DNA from: Inquilinus sp039594555
GTDB taxonomy: Bacteria > Pseudomonadota > Alphaproteobacteria > DSM-16000 > Inquilinaceae
Length of the DNA stretch: 6,125 nucleotides
Direction: 5' to 3'
Assembly: GCF_039594555.1 (NCBI RefSeq)
Contig: NZ_JBCNNF010000414.1
Span: 1 to 6,125 of the forward strand
Part shown: piece by piece, positions 1 through 5,350 of the stretch
Numbering within the stretch: position 1 is the first letter of the stretch
How the letters are laid out: the number at the start of each line of letters is the position of its first letter
Translations under genes and position numbers: made by a program
The notes under the pieces: model-generated
The model's input: only the letters and a program-made list of their open reading frames with translations
Databases searched by the model: none
What the model was told of the DNA's origin: nothing

Positions 1-579
1 GACGCTGCCGCTGTGCAGCCGGGTCAGTCCCATCAGCAGTTGGCAGGTCGGCAGCACCTCCGGGTGCAGGTACTGCGACAGAGTGCGGCGGTTGCTGGTC
101 TCGGGCGCGCCGAGCTCCTTGACGATCGCCTGGGCCTTGGTGACCAGCCGGGACGGGTGGGCGGCATGGGCCGGCGAGGAGTTGATGTAGAACTTCGCCG
201 GGTTGGCCGGATCGACGCTGGCGAAGGCGACCGCAGCGATACCCTTGCCGAGATACAGCGCGTCCTGCGGCCCGACCTCGTAGACCGTGCCGTCGGCGGT
301 GACGCGGCCGGCGCCGCCGACATTGATCAGCCCGAGCTCGCGCCGCTCCAGCAGCGTGGCGCTGCCCACCAGCTTCGCCAGATCCTCGCCCACCGCCAGC
401 GGCGCGTCGGTCGGCACCGCGCCCGCCACCAGCATGCGGTCATAATGGGTGTAGGTGGCGGTCAGCCGGCCCGGGACCATCAGCTGCTCGATCAGGAAAT
501 GCCGGCGCAGATCCTCGCCGTCGAGCATCTCGGCCTGCTCGTAGTGCACCGCCTGGCGGGTGGTCGGGGTCTCGCTCAT
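1..579 (-). CDS. kduI: 5-keto-4-deoxyuronate isomerase KduI (4-deoxy-L-threo-5-hexosulose-uronate ketol-isomerase), C-terminus cut off by window edge
   Basis: This cytoplasmic enzyme isomerises 5-keto-4-deoxyuronate, released from unsaturated pectin or uronate oligomers, to 3-deoxy-D-glycero-2,5-hexodiulosonate, the substrate of KduD on the way to 2-keto-3-deoxygluconate. I translated the minus strand by hand: 193 codons stay open from the ATG at 579 to the window edge. The product matches remembered E. coli KduI throughout: a Y-x-H-x-DR segment near residue 47, LLERRELGLINVGGAG (about 76-91), DALYLGKG (about 106-113), PAKFYINSSPAHAAHP (about 128-143) and TSNRRTLSQYLHPEVLPTCQLLMGLT (about 161-186). 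The family is about 278 residues long, so roughly 85 are missing, including the zinc-binding His/His/Glu cluster, which cannot be checked here. GAGGA at about 586-590 is a suitable ribosome site. It lies 26 bp after the GntR regulator on the same strand, so the two are probably co-transcribed. Confidence 0.93.
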   Translation of the reverse strand, partial: MSETPTTRQAVHYEQAEMLDGEDLRRHFLIEQLMVPGRLTATYTHYDRMLVAGAVPTDAPLAVGEDLAKLVGSATLLERRELGLINVGGAGRVTADGTVYEVGPQDALYLGKGIAAVAFASVDPANPAKFYINSSPAHAAHPSRLVTKAQAIVKELGAPETSNRRTLSQYLHPEVLPTCQLLMGLTRLHSGSV

Positions 580-605
580 GCTGTCCTCGTCTCTCGCGAT
601 CGCGT

Positions 606-1307
606 CTATCGGGTTCGGCCCGGGTCGGGCTCGTCGAACAGTTCGGGATGCTCCGCCTCGATCCGCGGCAGCGCGCGCAGGATCTCGGTCAGGTGATGGC
701 GCATCGCCCGCTCCGCCGCGTCGGGGTCGCGGGCGTCGATCGCCGCCATGATGGCGCGGTGCTGGTCGATCAGCGGCAGCATCGCCTCCGGGCCCGGCAG
801 CGTCAGGGTGCAGATCCGGTCCATATGCGCCTTGAGGTCCTCCACCGCCATCCAGGCCATGCCGCAGCCGGCGCCCTCGGCGATGGCGATGTGGAACAGC
901 TCGTCGGTGCGCTGGAAGTCGTGGTGATTGCCGCGCGACGCCGCCTTGGCCTGGGCGTCCAGCAGGTCGTCGATGCGCTCGCGGCTGGACCGGTCGAAGC
1001 CCTCGCAGGCGCGCCGCACCAGCGCCACCTCGACCGATTCGCGCACGAAGCGCGCCTCGGCCATCCGCCGCACCGACAGCTTGACCACCACCGTGCCGCG
1101 CTGGGGCAGCACCTCGACCAGCCGGGTCTTGGCCAGGGCGATCAGCGCCTCGCGCACCGGCTGGCGCGACACGCCGTAGCGCTGCGCGATCTCCTGCTCC
1201 GACAGCCGCGACCCCGGCGCCAGCTCCAGCGCCACGATAGCGCGGCGCAGCTCGCGTTCCAGCCGGCGCGCCACGGATTCGAAGCTCTGGACAGGGTCGA
1301 TCTTCAC
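606..1307 (-). CDS. GntR-family transcriptional regulator, FadR/FCD type, probable regulator of the uronate locus
   Basis: This 233-residue DNA-binding repressor or activator has the two-domain FadR architecture. The N-terminal winged helix-turn-helix (about residues 10-75) shows PGSRLSEQEIA, the recognition-helix signature VSRQPVREAL (46-55) and the wing QRGTVVV (69-75). The C-terminal FCD ligand domain (about 85-215) carries the residues that bind a metal in many members: Asp135 and His139 in RTDELFH, His183 in DQHRAIM, and His205 in AMRHHL. FCD regulators usually sense small carboxylates, often sugar acids, which fits the kduI gene directly downstream. The start is GTG, chosen because CAGGAT lies just upstream (about 1313-1318) and no better in-frame start is near. 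It diverges from the FAH-family hydratase across 84 bp and probably controls both sides, including itself. The effector is unknown; a KDG-pathway intermediate or a uronate is inference. Confidence 0.92.
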   Translation of the reverse strand: MKIDPVQSFESVARRLERELRRAIVALELAPGSRLSEQEIAQRYGVSRQPVREALIALAKTRLVEVLPQRGTVVVKLSVRRMAEARFVRESVEVALVRRACEGFDRSSRERIDDLLDAQAKAASRGNHHDFQRTDELFHIAIAEGAGCGMAWMAVEDLKAHMDRICTLTLPGPEAMLPLIDQHRAIMAAIDARDPDAAERAMRHHLTEILRALPRIEAEHPELFDEPDPGRTR

Positions 1308-1333
1308 GCGGGATCCTGAGGCCGTTGGACACC

Positions 1334-1363
1334 TTGCATATCAGCCCATACTACCATACACAA
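1334..1363. promoter_or_regulatory. Candidate divergent promoter/operator between GntR regulator and FAH-family gene
   Basis: The 84-bp spacer has an AT-rich patch in otherwise very G+C-rich DNA. On the minus strand TTGTGT (1358-1363) and TATGCA (1335-1340) are 17 bp apart, a plausible though imperfect -35/-10 pair for the regulator-kduI operon. On the plus strand TTGCAT (1334-1339) could serve as a weak -35 for the hydratase. Inside are two direct copies of CCATAC (1346-1351 and 1354-1359, 8-bp period). The outer ends form an imperfect inverted repeat, TTGNNTA and TANNCAA. A GT-N3-AC sequence at 1324-1330 resembles the core of FadR-subfamily operators. The patch is the natural place for GntR binding; which element is the operator is not decided by the sequence. 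Confidence 0.4.
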
Positions 1364-1391
1364 GAATCCGAACGTCCCTGGGGAGCCTGCA

Positions 1392-2186
1392 ATGACTTCG
1401 AGCCGCGACTTGGCCATCGCTTTCACCGAAGCCCGCCGCGCCGGCCGCTCCCTGCCGGATTACCCGGGCACGCTGCCGCCGGACCTGCCCACCGCCTATG
1501 CGGTGCAGGAGGCGGCGACGGGGCTGTGGACCGACACGCTGGTCGGCTGGAAGGTGGCCGGCATCGCCGAGACCTGGCGACCGCGCTATGACGCGCCGCG
1601 CCTGGCCGGGCCGGTCTTCGCCCGCAACTTCCGCGACGCCCGCAACGGCCGGGTGGAGACGCCGGTAATCCCCGGCGGCTTCGGCGCGGTGGAGGCCGAG
1701 TTCGTGCTGCGGATCGATCAGGACATTCCGGCCGAGGCCCGGCCGCGCACGGTCGAGGAGATGCGCCCGCTGGTCGCCGCGGTGCATGCCGGGATGGAAA
1801 TCGCCGGCAGCCCGCTGGCAACGCTGAACGACCTCGGCCCCGGCGCCGTGGCCAGCGATTTCGGCAACAATGCCGGCCTGGTGCTGGGCCCCGAGATCGC
1901 GGATTGGGACAGCCGCCAGCCTTCCGACTGGACCGTGCGGATGCGGGTCGACGGCGCGGTGGTGGGCGAAGGCAGCGCCGCCCGCGTCGCCGGCGGGCCG
2001 ATCGCCGCCCTCGCCTTCCTGGCCGAGCATCTCGGCCGCCGCGGTCGCGACCTGCCGGCCGGCAGTTGGGTGCTGACCGGCATGACCACCGGCGTCCATG
2101 TGGTGAAGCCGGGCGACAGGGCCCAGGCCGAGTTCGACGGCGTCGGCACGGTCGAGGTGCTGGTCACGGCATCGACCGGAAGCTAG
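1392..2186 (+). CDS. Fumarylacetoacetate hydrolase / 2-keto-4-pentenoate hydratase (MhpD-like) family enzyme
   Basis: This 264-residue cytoplasmic enzyme is of the length typical for the MhpD-type hydratase/decarboxylase branch of the FAH superfamily, which acts on 2-keto (enol) acids with a divalent metal. Visible family features are GWKVAGI (52-58) with Lys54, the metal-binding pair Glu101 and Glu103 in VEAEFVLRI, the third acidic ligand Glu136 in VHAGMEIAGS, the DFGNNAGLVLGP block (156-167), and the C-terminal LTGMTTGVHVVKPGD (228-242) that closes the active site. The ATG is preceded by GGGGAG at 1380-1385 with 6-bp spacing. Characterised relatives hydrate 2-hydroxypenta-2,4-dienoate or process oxalocrotonate in aromatic meta-cleavage, but no meta-cleavage genes are visible. 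Divergence from a GntR-kduI pair suggests a 2-keto-3-deoxy sugar acid or a related enol acid as substrate; this is inference. It is a confident family assignment with uncertain substrate. Confidence 0.9.
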   Translation: MTSSRDLAIAFTEARRAGRSLPDYPGTLPPDLPTAYAVQEAATGLWTDTLVGWKVAGIAETWRPRYDAPRLAGPVFARNFRDARNGRVETPVIPGGFGAVEAEFVLRIDQDIPAEARPRTVEEMRPLVAAVHAGMEIAGSPLATLNDLGPGAVASDFGNNAGLVLGPEIADWDSRQPSDWTVRMRVDGAVVGEGSAARVAGGPIAALAFLAEHLGRRGRDLPAGSWVLTGMTTGVHVVKPGDRAQAEFDGVGTVEVLVTASTGS

Positions 2187-2193
2187 GTCGCGA

Positions 2194-3135
2194 TCACGAG
2201 GCCTCGCCCCCAGCCGTGTCGGGGGCAGGCCTGCGCGGCCGATGCCGGGCGATGGCCACGCCGGCATGCTTGGCCTTCTCCTCCGGCTCGACATGGATGC
2301 CGATGACCGTGTCGGCGCCGATGTCCCGCTTCAGCGTCGCCTCGATCCGGTCGCAGATGTCATGCGCCTCGGAGACGGTCATCGCGCCCGGCACCACCAG
2401 GTGGAAGTCGATAAAGGTCAGCCGCCCGGCATGCCGGGTGCGCACGTCATGCGCTTCGAGCGCGCCGCCGCCATTGCGCGAGATGGCCTCGCGGATGCGC
2501 GCCATCGTCTCCGGCGGCACCGCCTCGTCCATCAGCCCGGCGACGGAATCCCGGATCATGGTGTAGCCGGACCACAGGATGTTCAGCGCCACGATCGCGG
2601 CCAGGATCGGGTCGAGGATCAGCCAGCCGGTCAGGGCCACCAGGGCGACGCCGACCAGCACACCGCCGGAGGTGTAGACGTCGGTCAGCACATGCTTGCC
2701 GTCCGCCACCAGCGCCGGGGCGCGGTACTGCCGGCCCCAGCGCAGCAGGGTCCAGCCCCAGACCGCGTTGATCGCCGAGGCCACGGCGTTGATCGCCAGG
2801 CCCAGCGCCGGGGCGTCGAGCGGCTGGGGATTCAAGAACCCCGCATAGGCCTCGCGCAGGATCGACAGCGCCGCCAGCACCACCAGCAGCCCCTCGAACA
2901 CGGCGGAGAAGTATTCGGCCTTGGTGTGGCCATAGGGGTGGTTGGCGTCCGCCGGCTGGGCCGAGACCCGCAGCGCGATGAAGGCGGCCCCGGCGGCCAC
3001 GACGTTGATGATGCTCTCCAGCGCGTCGGAATAGAGCGCCACCGAGCCGGTGACCCACCAGGCGAGGAATTTGAGGCCCAGCACCAGGGCCCCGACGAAG
3101 ACGCTGGCCAGAGCGGCCTTGGAAGCCCGGTCCAT
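2194..3135 (-). CDS. Cation diffusion facilitator (CDF) family metal efflux transporter, FieF/YiiP-like
   Basis: This inner-membrane antiporter would export a divalent metal (Zn, Fe, Mn or Co) using the proton gradient. Counting from the ATG at 3135 it has 313 residues: about six membrane helices (roughly 10-205) followed by a cytoplasmic domain (about 209-285). The family block SVALYSDALESIIN begins near residue 31 and QPADANHPYGHTKAE follows at 60-74. Interface-site residues Asp63, His66 and His70 match YiiP. The C-terminal site is also kept: His229, His245, His258, His281, and Glu283 in place of Asp. The transport site differs: ungapped alignment gives Glu40 and Asn44 where YiiP has Asp45 and Asp49, with His148 and Asp152 conserved. 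A TTG at 3213 would add 26 non-conserved residues; I prefer the ATG because the family normally begins shortly before helix 1, though its ribosome site is weak. It ends 7 bp from the convergent hydratase. The metal is not predictable. Confidence 0.93.
   Translation of the reverse strand: MDRASKAALASVFVGALVLGLKFLAWWVTGSVALYSDALESIINVVAAGAAFIALRVSAQPADANHPYGHTKAEYFSAVFEGLLVVLAALSILREAYAGFLNPQPLDAPALGLAINAVASAINAVWGWTLLRWGRQYRAPALVADGKHVLTDVYTSGGVLVGVALVALTGWLILDPILAAIVALNILWSGYTMIRDSVAGLMDEAVPPETMARIREAISRNGGGALEAHDVRTRHAGRLTFIDFHLVVPGAMTVSEAHDICDRIEATLKRDIGADTVIGIHVEPEEKAKHAGVAIARHRPRRPAPDTAGGEAS
2206..2226. terminator. Weak candidate stem-loop at convergent gene ends
   Basis: GCCCCC (2206-2211) and GGGGGC (2221-2226) form a 6-bp G+C stem with a 9-nt loop, 19 bases past the hydratase stop and inside the last codons of the convergent CDF gene. 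There is no T-run on either strand, so it is not a classical intrinsic terminator. It might slow transcription or protect the 3' end of the hydratase message, but a stem this short is common by chance in DNA of this composition. Confidence 0.2.
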
Positions 3136-3236
3136 CAGCCGCCCCGCCCTGCCCGGCCCCGAGAGTGCCAGCGGCCCGGCGGCTTCGTCTCGTATCCGTC
3201 CATACCTTTCCAAGCCTCGGCTAAGAAGTGTGGCGC

Positions 3237-3242
3237 ATTGTA
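3237..3242 (-). promoter_or_regulatory. Candidate -10 element for the CDF gene
   Basis: On the minus strand this hexamer reads TACAAT, one mismatch from the sigma-70 -10 consensus, within the only AT-rich stretch upstream of the CDF gene. The -35 position 17 bp upstream reads CCATTT, a poor match lying at the edge of the palindrome at 3248-3265, so activation or repression through that site is possible. A transcript starting near 3230 would give the ATG at 3135 a leader of roughly 95 nt. Confidence 0.3.
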
Positions 3243-3247
3243 CTTAA

Positions 3248-3265
3248 CCAATTGATATTAAATGG
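3248..3265. promoter_or_regulatory. Imperfect 18-bp palindrome, candidate operator between CDF and PhyH genes
   Basis: The sequence CCAATTGATATTAAATGG is symmetric in 7 of 9 base pairs about its centre at 3256/3257. It sits in the AT-rich core of the divergent spacer, next to TACAAT on the minus strand, and contains TTGATA (3252-3257), a 5-of-6 match to a -35 box on the plus strand. Position and symmetry fit a dimeric regulator controlling the CDF gene, the PhyH gene or both. No regulator is encoded next to it, and I do not recognise the motif as a Fur or Zur box. Confidence 0.35.
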
Positions 3266-3401
3266 ATTTTACTGCCGATGCCAGAGTCCTCGCGGCACAG
3301 GCCCGAGCTGAGGATTCCGGAGGAAAAGCCGCCGCGACGCGACGACATTCCGGGCGGCCTGGCGCATGATGCCGGTAAGCGCTCCAAGGCGCGGCTGCGG
3401 T

Positions 3402-3410
3402 GGGAGGAGA
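3402..3410 (+). promoter_or_regulatory. Strong ribosome binding site deciding the PhyH start
   Basis: GGGAGGAGA includes a full GGAGG (3403-3407) placed 5 nt before the ATG at 3413. The alternative upstream ATG at 3278 follows the AT-rich promoter patch directly and has no purine-rich ribosome site. This favours translation from 3413. Confidence 0.65.
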
Positions 3411-3412
3411 AG

Positions 3413-4312
3413 ATGGGCGTTCTGCCGTCCGCTCTGTCGTCGAACGGCTATGATCTCGATTGCAGCCCGGCGCGGCTGGGCTGGCTGAAGCCGAGCGACC
3501 CGGCGGAAGACCTCGCCGCCCTGCGGTCGCGCTACGACTCCGAGGGCTATCTCTGGCTGCGGTCGCTGCTGCCGCGGGCGGCGGTGCTGGAGTTCCGCCG
3601 CCACGTCTTCGCGCAATTCGCCGAGTTCGGCCTGCTGGCCGAGGGCTCGGATCCGGTCGAGGGCAAGGCCTCCGATCGCCCGGCCGATCCTGCATCGCGC
3701 GGCCGGCTGATGGAATTGGTCCGCTCCGCCGCCTTCGAATCCTTCTGCCTGATGCCGGAGCTGTGGCGCTTCATCGACCGGCTGATCGGCGGCACCTCCA
3801 CCCTGCACCGGCGCAAGATCCTGCGCTTCACCCGGCCCGGCGACCCGGCCGCGACCGGCGCCCATTACGACCTGATCTACCTGCGTGCCGGCACCGACTG
3901 GCTGGTCACCGCCTGGATCCCGATCGGCGACGTGCCGGTGCGGATGGGCGGCCTCTTATACCTGCAAGGCTCCCACCGCCTCGGCCGCGAGATGGAGGCG
4001 GAGTTCGGCCGGAAGAACGCCGACCTGTCGCCGGAGGAGCGGATCAGCGCCTACAACCGCAACATGACCGAGACCGGCTGGATCTCGAAGGATCTGCCGG
4101 CGATGGCGGAGCGCTTCGGCACCCGCTGGCTGGCGGCGGACTACGCTGCCGGCGACGTGGTGCTGCACAGTCCCTACATGATCCACGCCGCGACCCGCAA
4201 CGACGACCCGGACGGGACCATGCGCCTGTCGGCCGACATCCGCTTCCAGGACGTCCGCGACGACGCCGACCCGCGCTGGGGCAGCCATTGGAGTCTCGGC
4301 GACGGGCTGTGA
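3413..4312 (+). CDS. Phytanoyl-CoA dioxygenase (PhyH) family Fe(II)/2-oxoglutarate-dependent oxygenase
   Basis: Predicted cytoplasmic non-heme iron enzyme that would hydroxylate a small substrate using oxygen and 2-oxoglutarate. From the ATG at 3413 it has 299 residues, normal for the family. The facial triad is visible: His151 and Asp153 in GAHYDL and His258 in SPYMIHAATRN, with Arg271 in TMRLSADIRF as the expected 2-oxoglutarate carboxylate anchor. Supporting features are YLWLRSLLPRAAVLEFRRHVF near the N-terminus, LHRRKILRF before the triad, and WIPIGDVPVRMGGLLYLQGSH (about 168-188), the typical PhyH beta-strand segment. An in-frame ATG at 3278 would add 45 charged residues; the strong GGAGG before 3413 and weaker codon bias upstream favour the shorter form. 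It stands alone, divergent from a metal exporter and convergent with a LysR gene. Bacterial PhyH enzymes act on very varied substrates, so none is assigned. Confidence 0.9.
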   Translation: MGVLPSALSSNGYDLDCSPARLGWLKPSDPAEDLAALRSRYDSEGYLWLRSLLPRAAVLEFRRHVFAQFAEFGLLAEGSDPVEGKASDRPADPASRGRLMELVRSAAFESFCLMPELWRFIDRLIGGTSTLHRRKILRFTRPGDPAATGAHYDLIYLRAGTDWLVTAWIPIGDVPVRMGGLLYLQGSHRLGREMEAEFGRKNADLSPEERISAYNRNMTETGWISKDLPAMAERFGTRWLAADYAAGDVVLHSPYMIHAATRNDDPDGTMRLSADIRFQDVRDDADPRWGSHWSLGDGL

Positions 4313-5224
4313 TCACGCCCCGTCGCGGTCCCAGGGCGGGACTCCGCGGAAGGTCTCGGCCAGGAAGTCGACCATCACCCGCACCTTGGCGCCGAGGTAG
4401 CGGCGGCTGGGATACACCGCCAGCACGTCGATATCGGCCATCCGATAGCCGGGCAGCAGCGGCACCAGCCGGCCCTGCCGCAGGTCACCGCCGATCAGGA
4501 AGGTCGGCTGCCAGATGATGCCGAGCCCGGCCAGGGCGGCGGCGCGCGCGGTGTCGCCGTTGTTGGCCTGCATGACGCAGGGCACCTTCACCGCATAAGG
4601 CCGCCCGGCCTCGTCGGCCAGGTGCCATTCGACCGTCGCGGCGCCGCTGTAGCCGATGCAGTCATGGGCCAGCAGGTCGGCGGGTGTCGCCGGCGCGCCG
4701 CGGCGGGCGATGTAGTCCGGCGCGGCGCAGACGATGTTGCGCGAGGCGGCCAGCTTCCGCGCCACCAGCGCCTGCGACCCGGCGCGCGAGATGCGGATCG
4801 CAAGGTCGTAGCCCTCGCCCACCAGGTCGACGACGCGGTCGACCAGGTCGACCTCTAGCTCGATCTGCGGATACCGCGCCAGGAAGCGCGGCCACAGCGG
4901 CGCCAGGTGCAGGATGCCGAAGCTGACCGGCGCGTTGACCCGCAGCCGCCCACGCGGGCTGAGCGCGGCGGAGGAGGCGATCGCCTCGGTCTCCGCCACC
5001 TCGTCGAGGATCGCCCGCGCCCGCTCGGCCAGCGCCTGGCCCGCCTCGGTCAGCGACAGCCGGCGCGAGCTGCGGTTGAGCAGGCGGACGGCGAGATGTG
5101 CCTCCAGCTCGTTGACGTAGCGGGTGACGTTGGCCGGCGAGGTGTCGAGCGCGTCGGCGGCGCGGGTGAAGCTGCCTTGGGCCACCACGGCGGCGAAGAT
5201 CTCATAGGCACGCAGCCGGTCCAT
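4313..5224 (-). CDS. LysR-family transcriptional regulator (CrgA-like subgroup)
   Basis: This 303-residue DNA-binding regulator probably controls the divergent dehydrogenase gene and itself. The N-terminal helix-turn-helix (residues 1-62) has the standard LysR layout: MDRLRAYEIFAAVVAQGSF, RAADALDTSPANVTRYVNELE with the recognition helix about 29-41, and LLNRSSRRLSLTEAG (48-62). The rest is the two-lobed periplasmic-binding-like effector domain, with RGRLRVNAPVSFGILHLAP (about 91-109) and the YDLAIRI segment typical of the CrgA-like subgroup. A TTG at 5233 would add three residues, but it lies within the operator palindrome; the ATG at 5224 gives the usual LysR beginning. Neither start has a good ribosome site. 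The stop codon abuts the PhyH stop, both lying in TGATCA. The subgroup contains mostly uncharacterised regulators of nearby oxidoreductases; the inducer is unknown. Confidence 0.93.
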   Translation of the reverse strand: MDRLRAYEIFAAVVAQGSFTRAADALDTSPANVTRYVNELEAHLAVRLLNRSSRRLSLTEAGQALAERARAILDEVAETEAIASSAALSPRGRLRVNAPVSFGILHLAPLWPRFLARYPQIELEVDLVDRVVDLVGEGYDLAIRISRAGSQALVARKLAASRNIVCAAPDYIARRGAPATPADLLAHDCIGYSGAATVEWHLADEAGRPYAVKVPCVMQANNGDTARAAALAGLGIIWQPTFLIGGDLRQGRLVPLLPGYRMADIDVLAVYPSRRYLGAKVRVMVDFLAETFRGVPPWDRDGA

Positions 5225-5232
5225 CGGCGTCA

Positions 5233-5255
5233 ATCATTCAGGAAAGCTGAATGAT
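5233..5255. promoter_or_regulatory. Perfect inverted repeat with T-N11-A core: probable LysR operator (recognition site)
   Basis: The arms ATCATTCAG (5233-5241) and CTGAATGAT (5247-5255) are perfect reverse complements around the 5-bp spacer GAAAG. Centred in it is T-N11-A (T5238 to A5250), the hallmark of LysR-type binding sites. It lies 8 bp upstream of the preferred LysR start codon, so binding here would also autoregulate that gene. A perfect 9-bp-arm palindrome of mixed A/T and G/C bases is very unlikely by chance in a 126-bp spacer. Confidence 0.75.
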
Positions 5256-5280
5256 CCTATCAGAGTCATGGCCTCGTTCC

Positions 5281-5291
5281 CAGCTTTCCTG
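5281..5291. promoter_or_regulatory. Second, partial copy of the LysR operator core (candidate activation site)
   Basis: CAGCTTTCCTG is the exact reverse complement of the palindrome core CAGGAAAGCTG at 5239-5249. The centres are 42 bp apart, about four helical turns, placing both on the same face of the DNA. LysR tetramers commonly bind a strong palindromic site and a weaker activation site near the target promoter; this copy is on the dehydrogenase side, next to a possible -10 (TATGTT, 5297-5302). The outer ATCATT arms are not repeated. Confidence 0.5.
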
Positions 5292-5312
5292 CAGCATATG
5301 TTCTGCGGCGAC

Positions 5313-5331
5313 GGCGGGCGTCGGGCCCGCC
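5313..5331 (+). other. G+C-rich stem-loop in the dehydrogenase leader
   Basis: GGCGGGC (5313-5319) and GCCCGCC (5325-5331) are perfect 7-bp complements around a GTCGG loop, ending 7 bp before the ribosome site AGGAGA (5339-5344). In RNA this would be a stable hairpin just ahead of the ribosome site. There is no T-run after it. It could modestly affect translation or be a by-product of base composition. Confidence 0.25.
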
Positions 5332-5350
5332 CCGATCCAGGAGATCCGAG

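Larger units (their letters stand above)
3136..3412. other. Divergent intergenic region between CDF and PhyH genes, with possible leader
   Basis: With the preferred starts, 277 bp separate the two genes. The part near the CDF gene is G+C-rich and could encode a 26-residue N-terminal extension from TTG 3213. The centre (about 3236-3272) is markedly AT-rich and holds the likely promoters. The part from 3278 to 3412 is open in the PhyH frame and could encode a 45-residue charged extension (from ATG 3278), but that ATG has no ribosome site and the stretch uses more A/T-ending codons than the gene body. It may be an untranslated leader. No T-tract terminator, tRNA or separate small gene is evident. 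Confidence 0.5.

Noticed and set aside
13..696. Plus-strand open frame of 227 codons at the left edge
   Set aside because: It is antisense to kduI and the end of the GntR gene, and its translation shows no family features.
1341..2294. Minus-strand open frame of 317 codons opposite the FAH-family gene
   Set aside because: Composition is Arg/Gly/Ala/His-rich without motifs, and the opposite strand has a complete conserved enzyme with a ribosome site.
2242..3255. Long plus-strand open frame of 337 codons opposite the CDF gene
   Set aside because: It is Arg/Gly/His/Gln-rich with no recognisable domain and lies antisense to a gene with clear CDF motifs. High G+C content leaves such shadow frames open.
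3460..4518. Plus-strand open frame of 352 codons overlapping PhyH and the end of LysR
   Set aside because: It is a frame-shifted reading of PhyH, Pro/Arg-rich and lacking domains; the true frame carries the full iron-binding triad.
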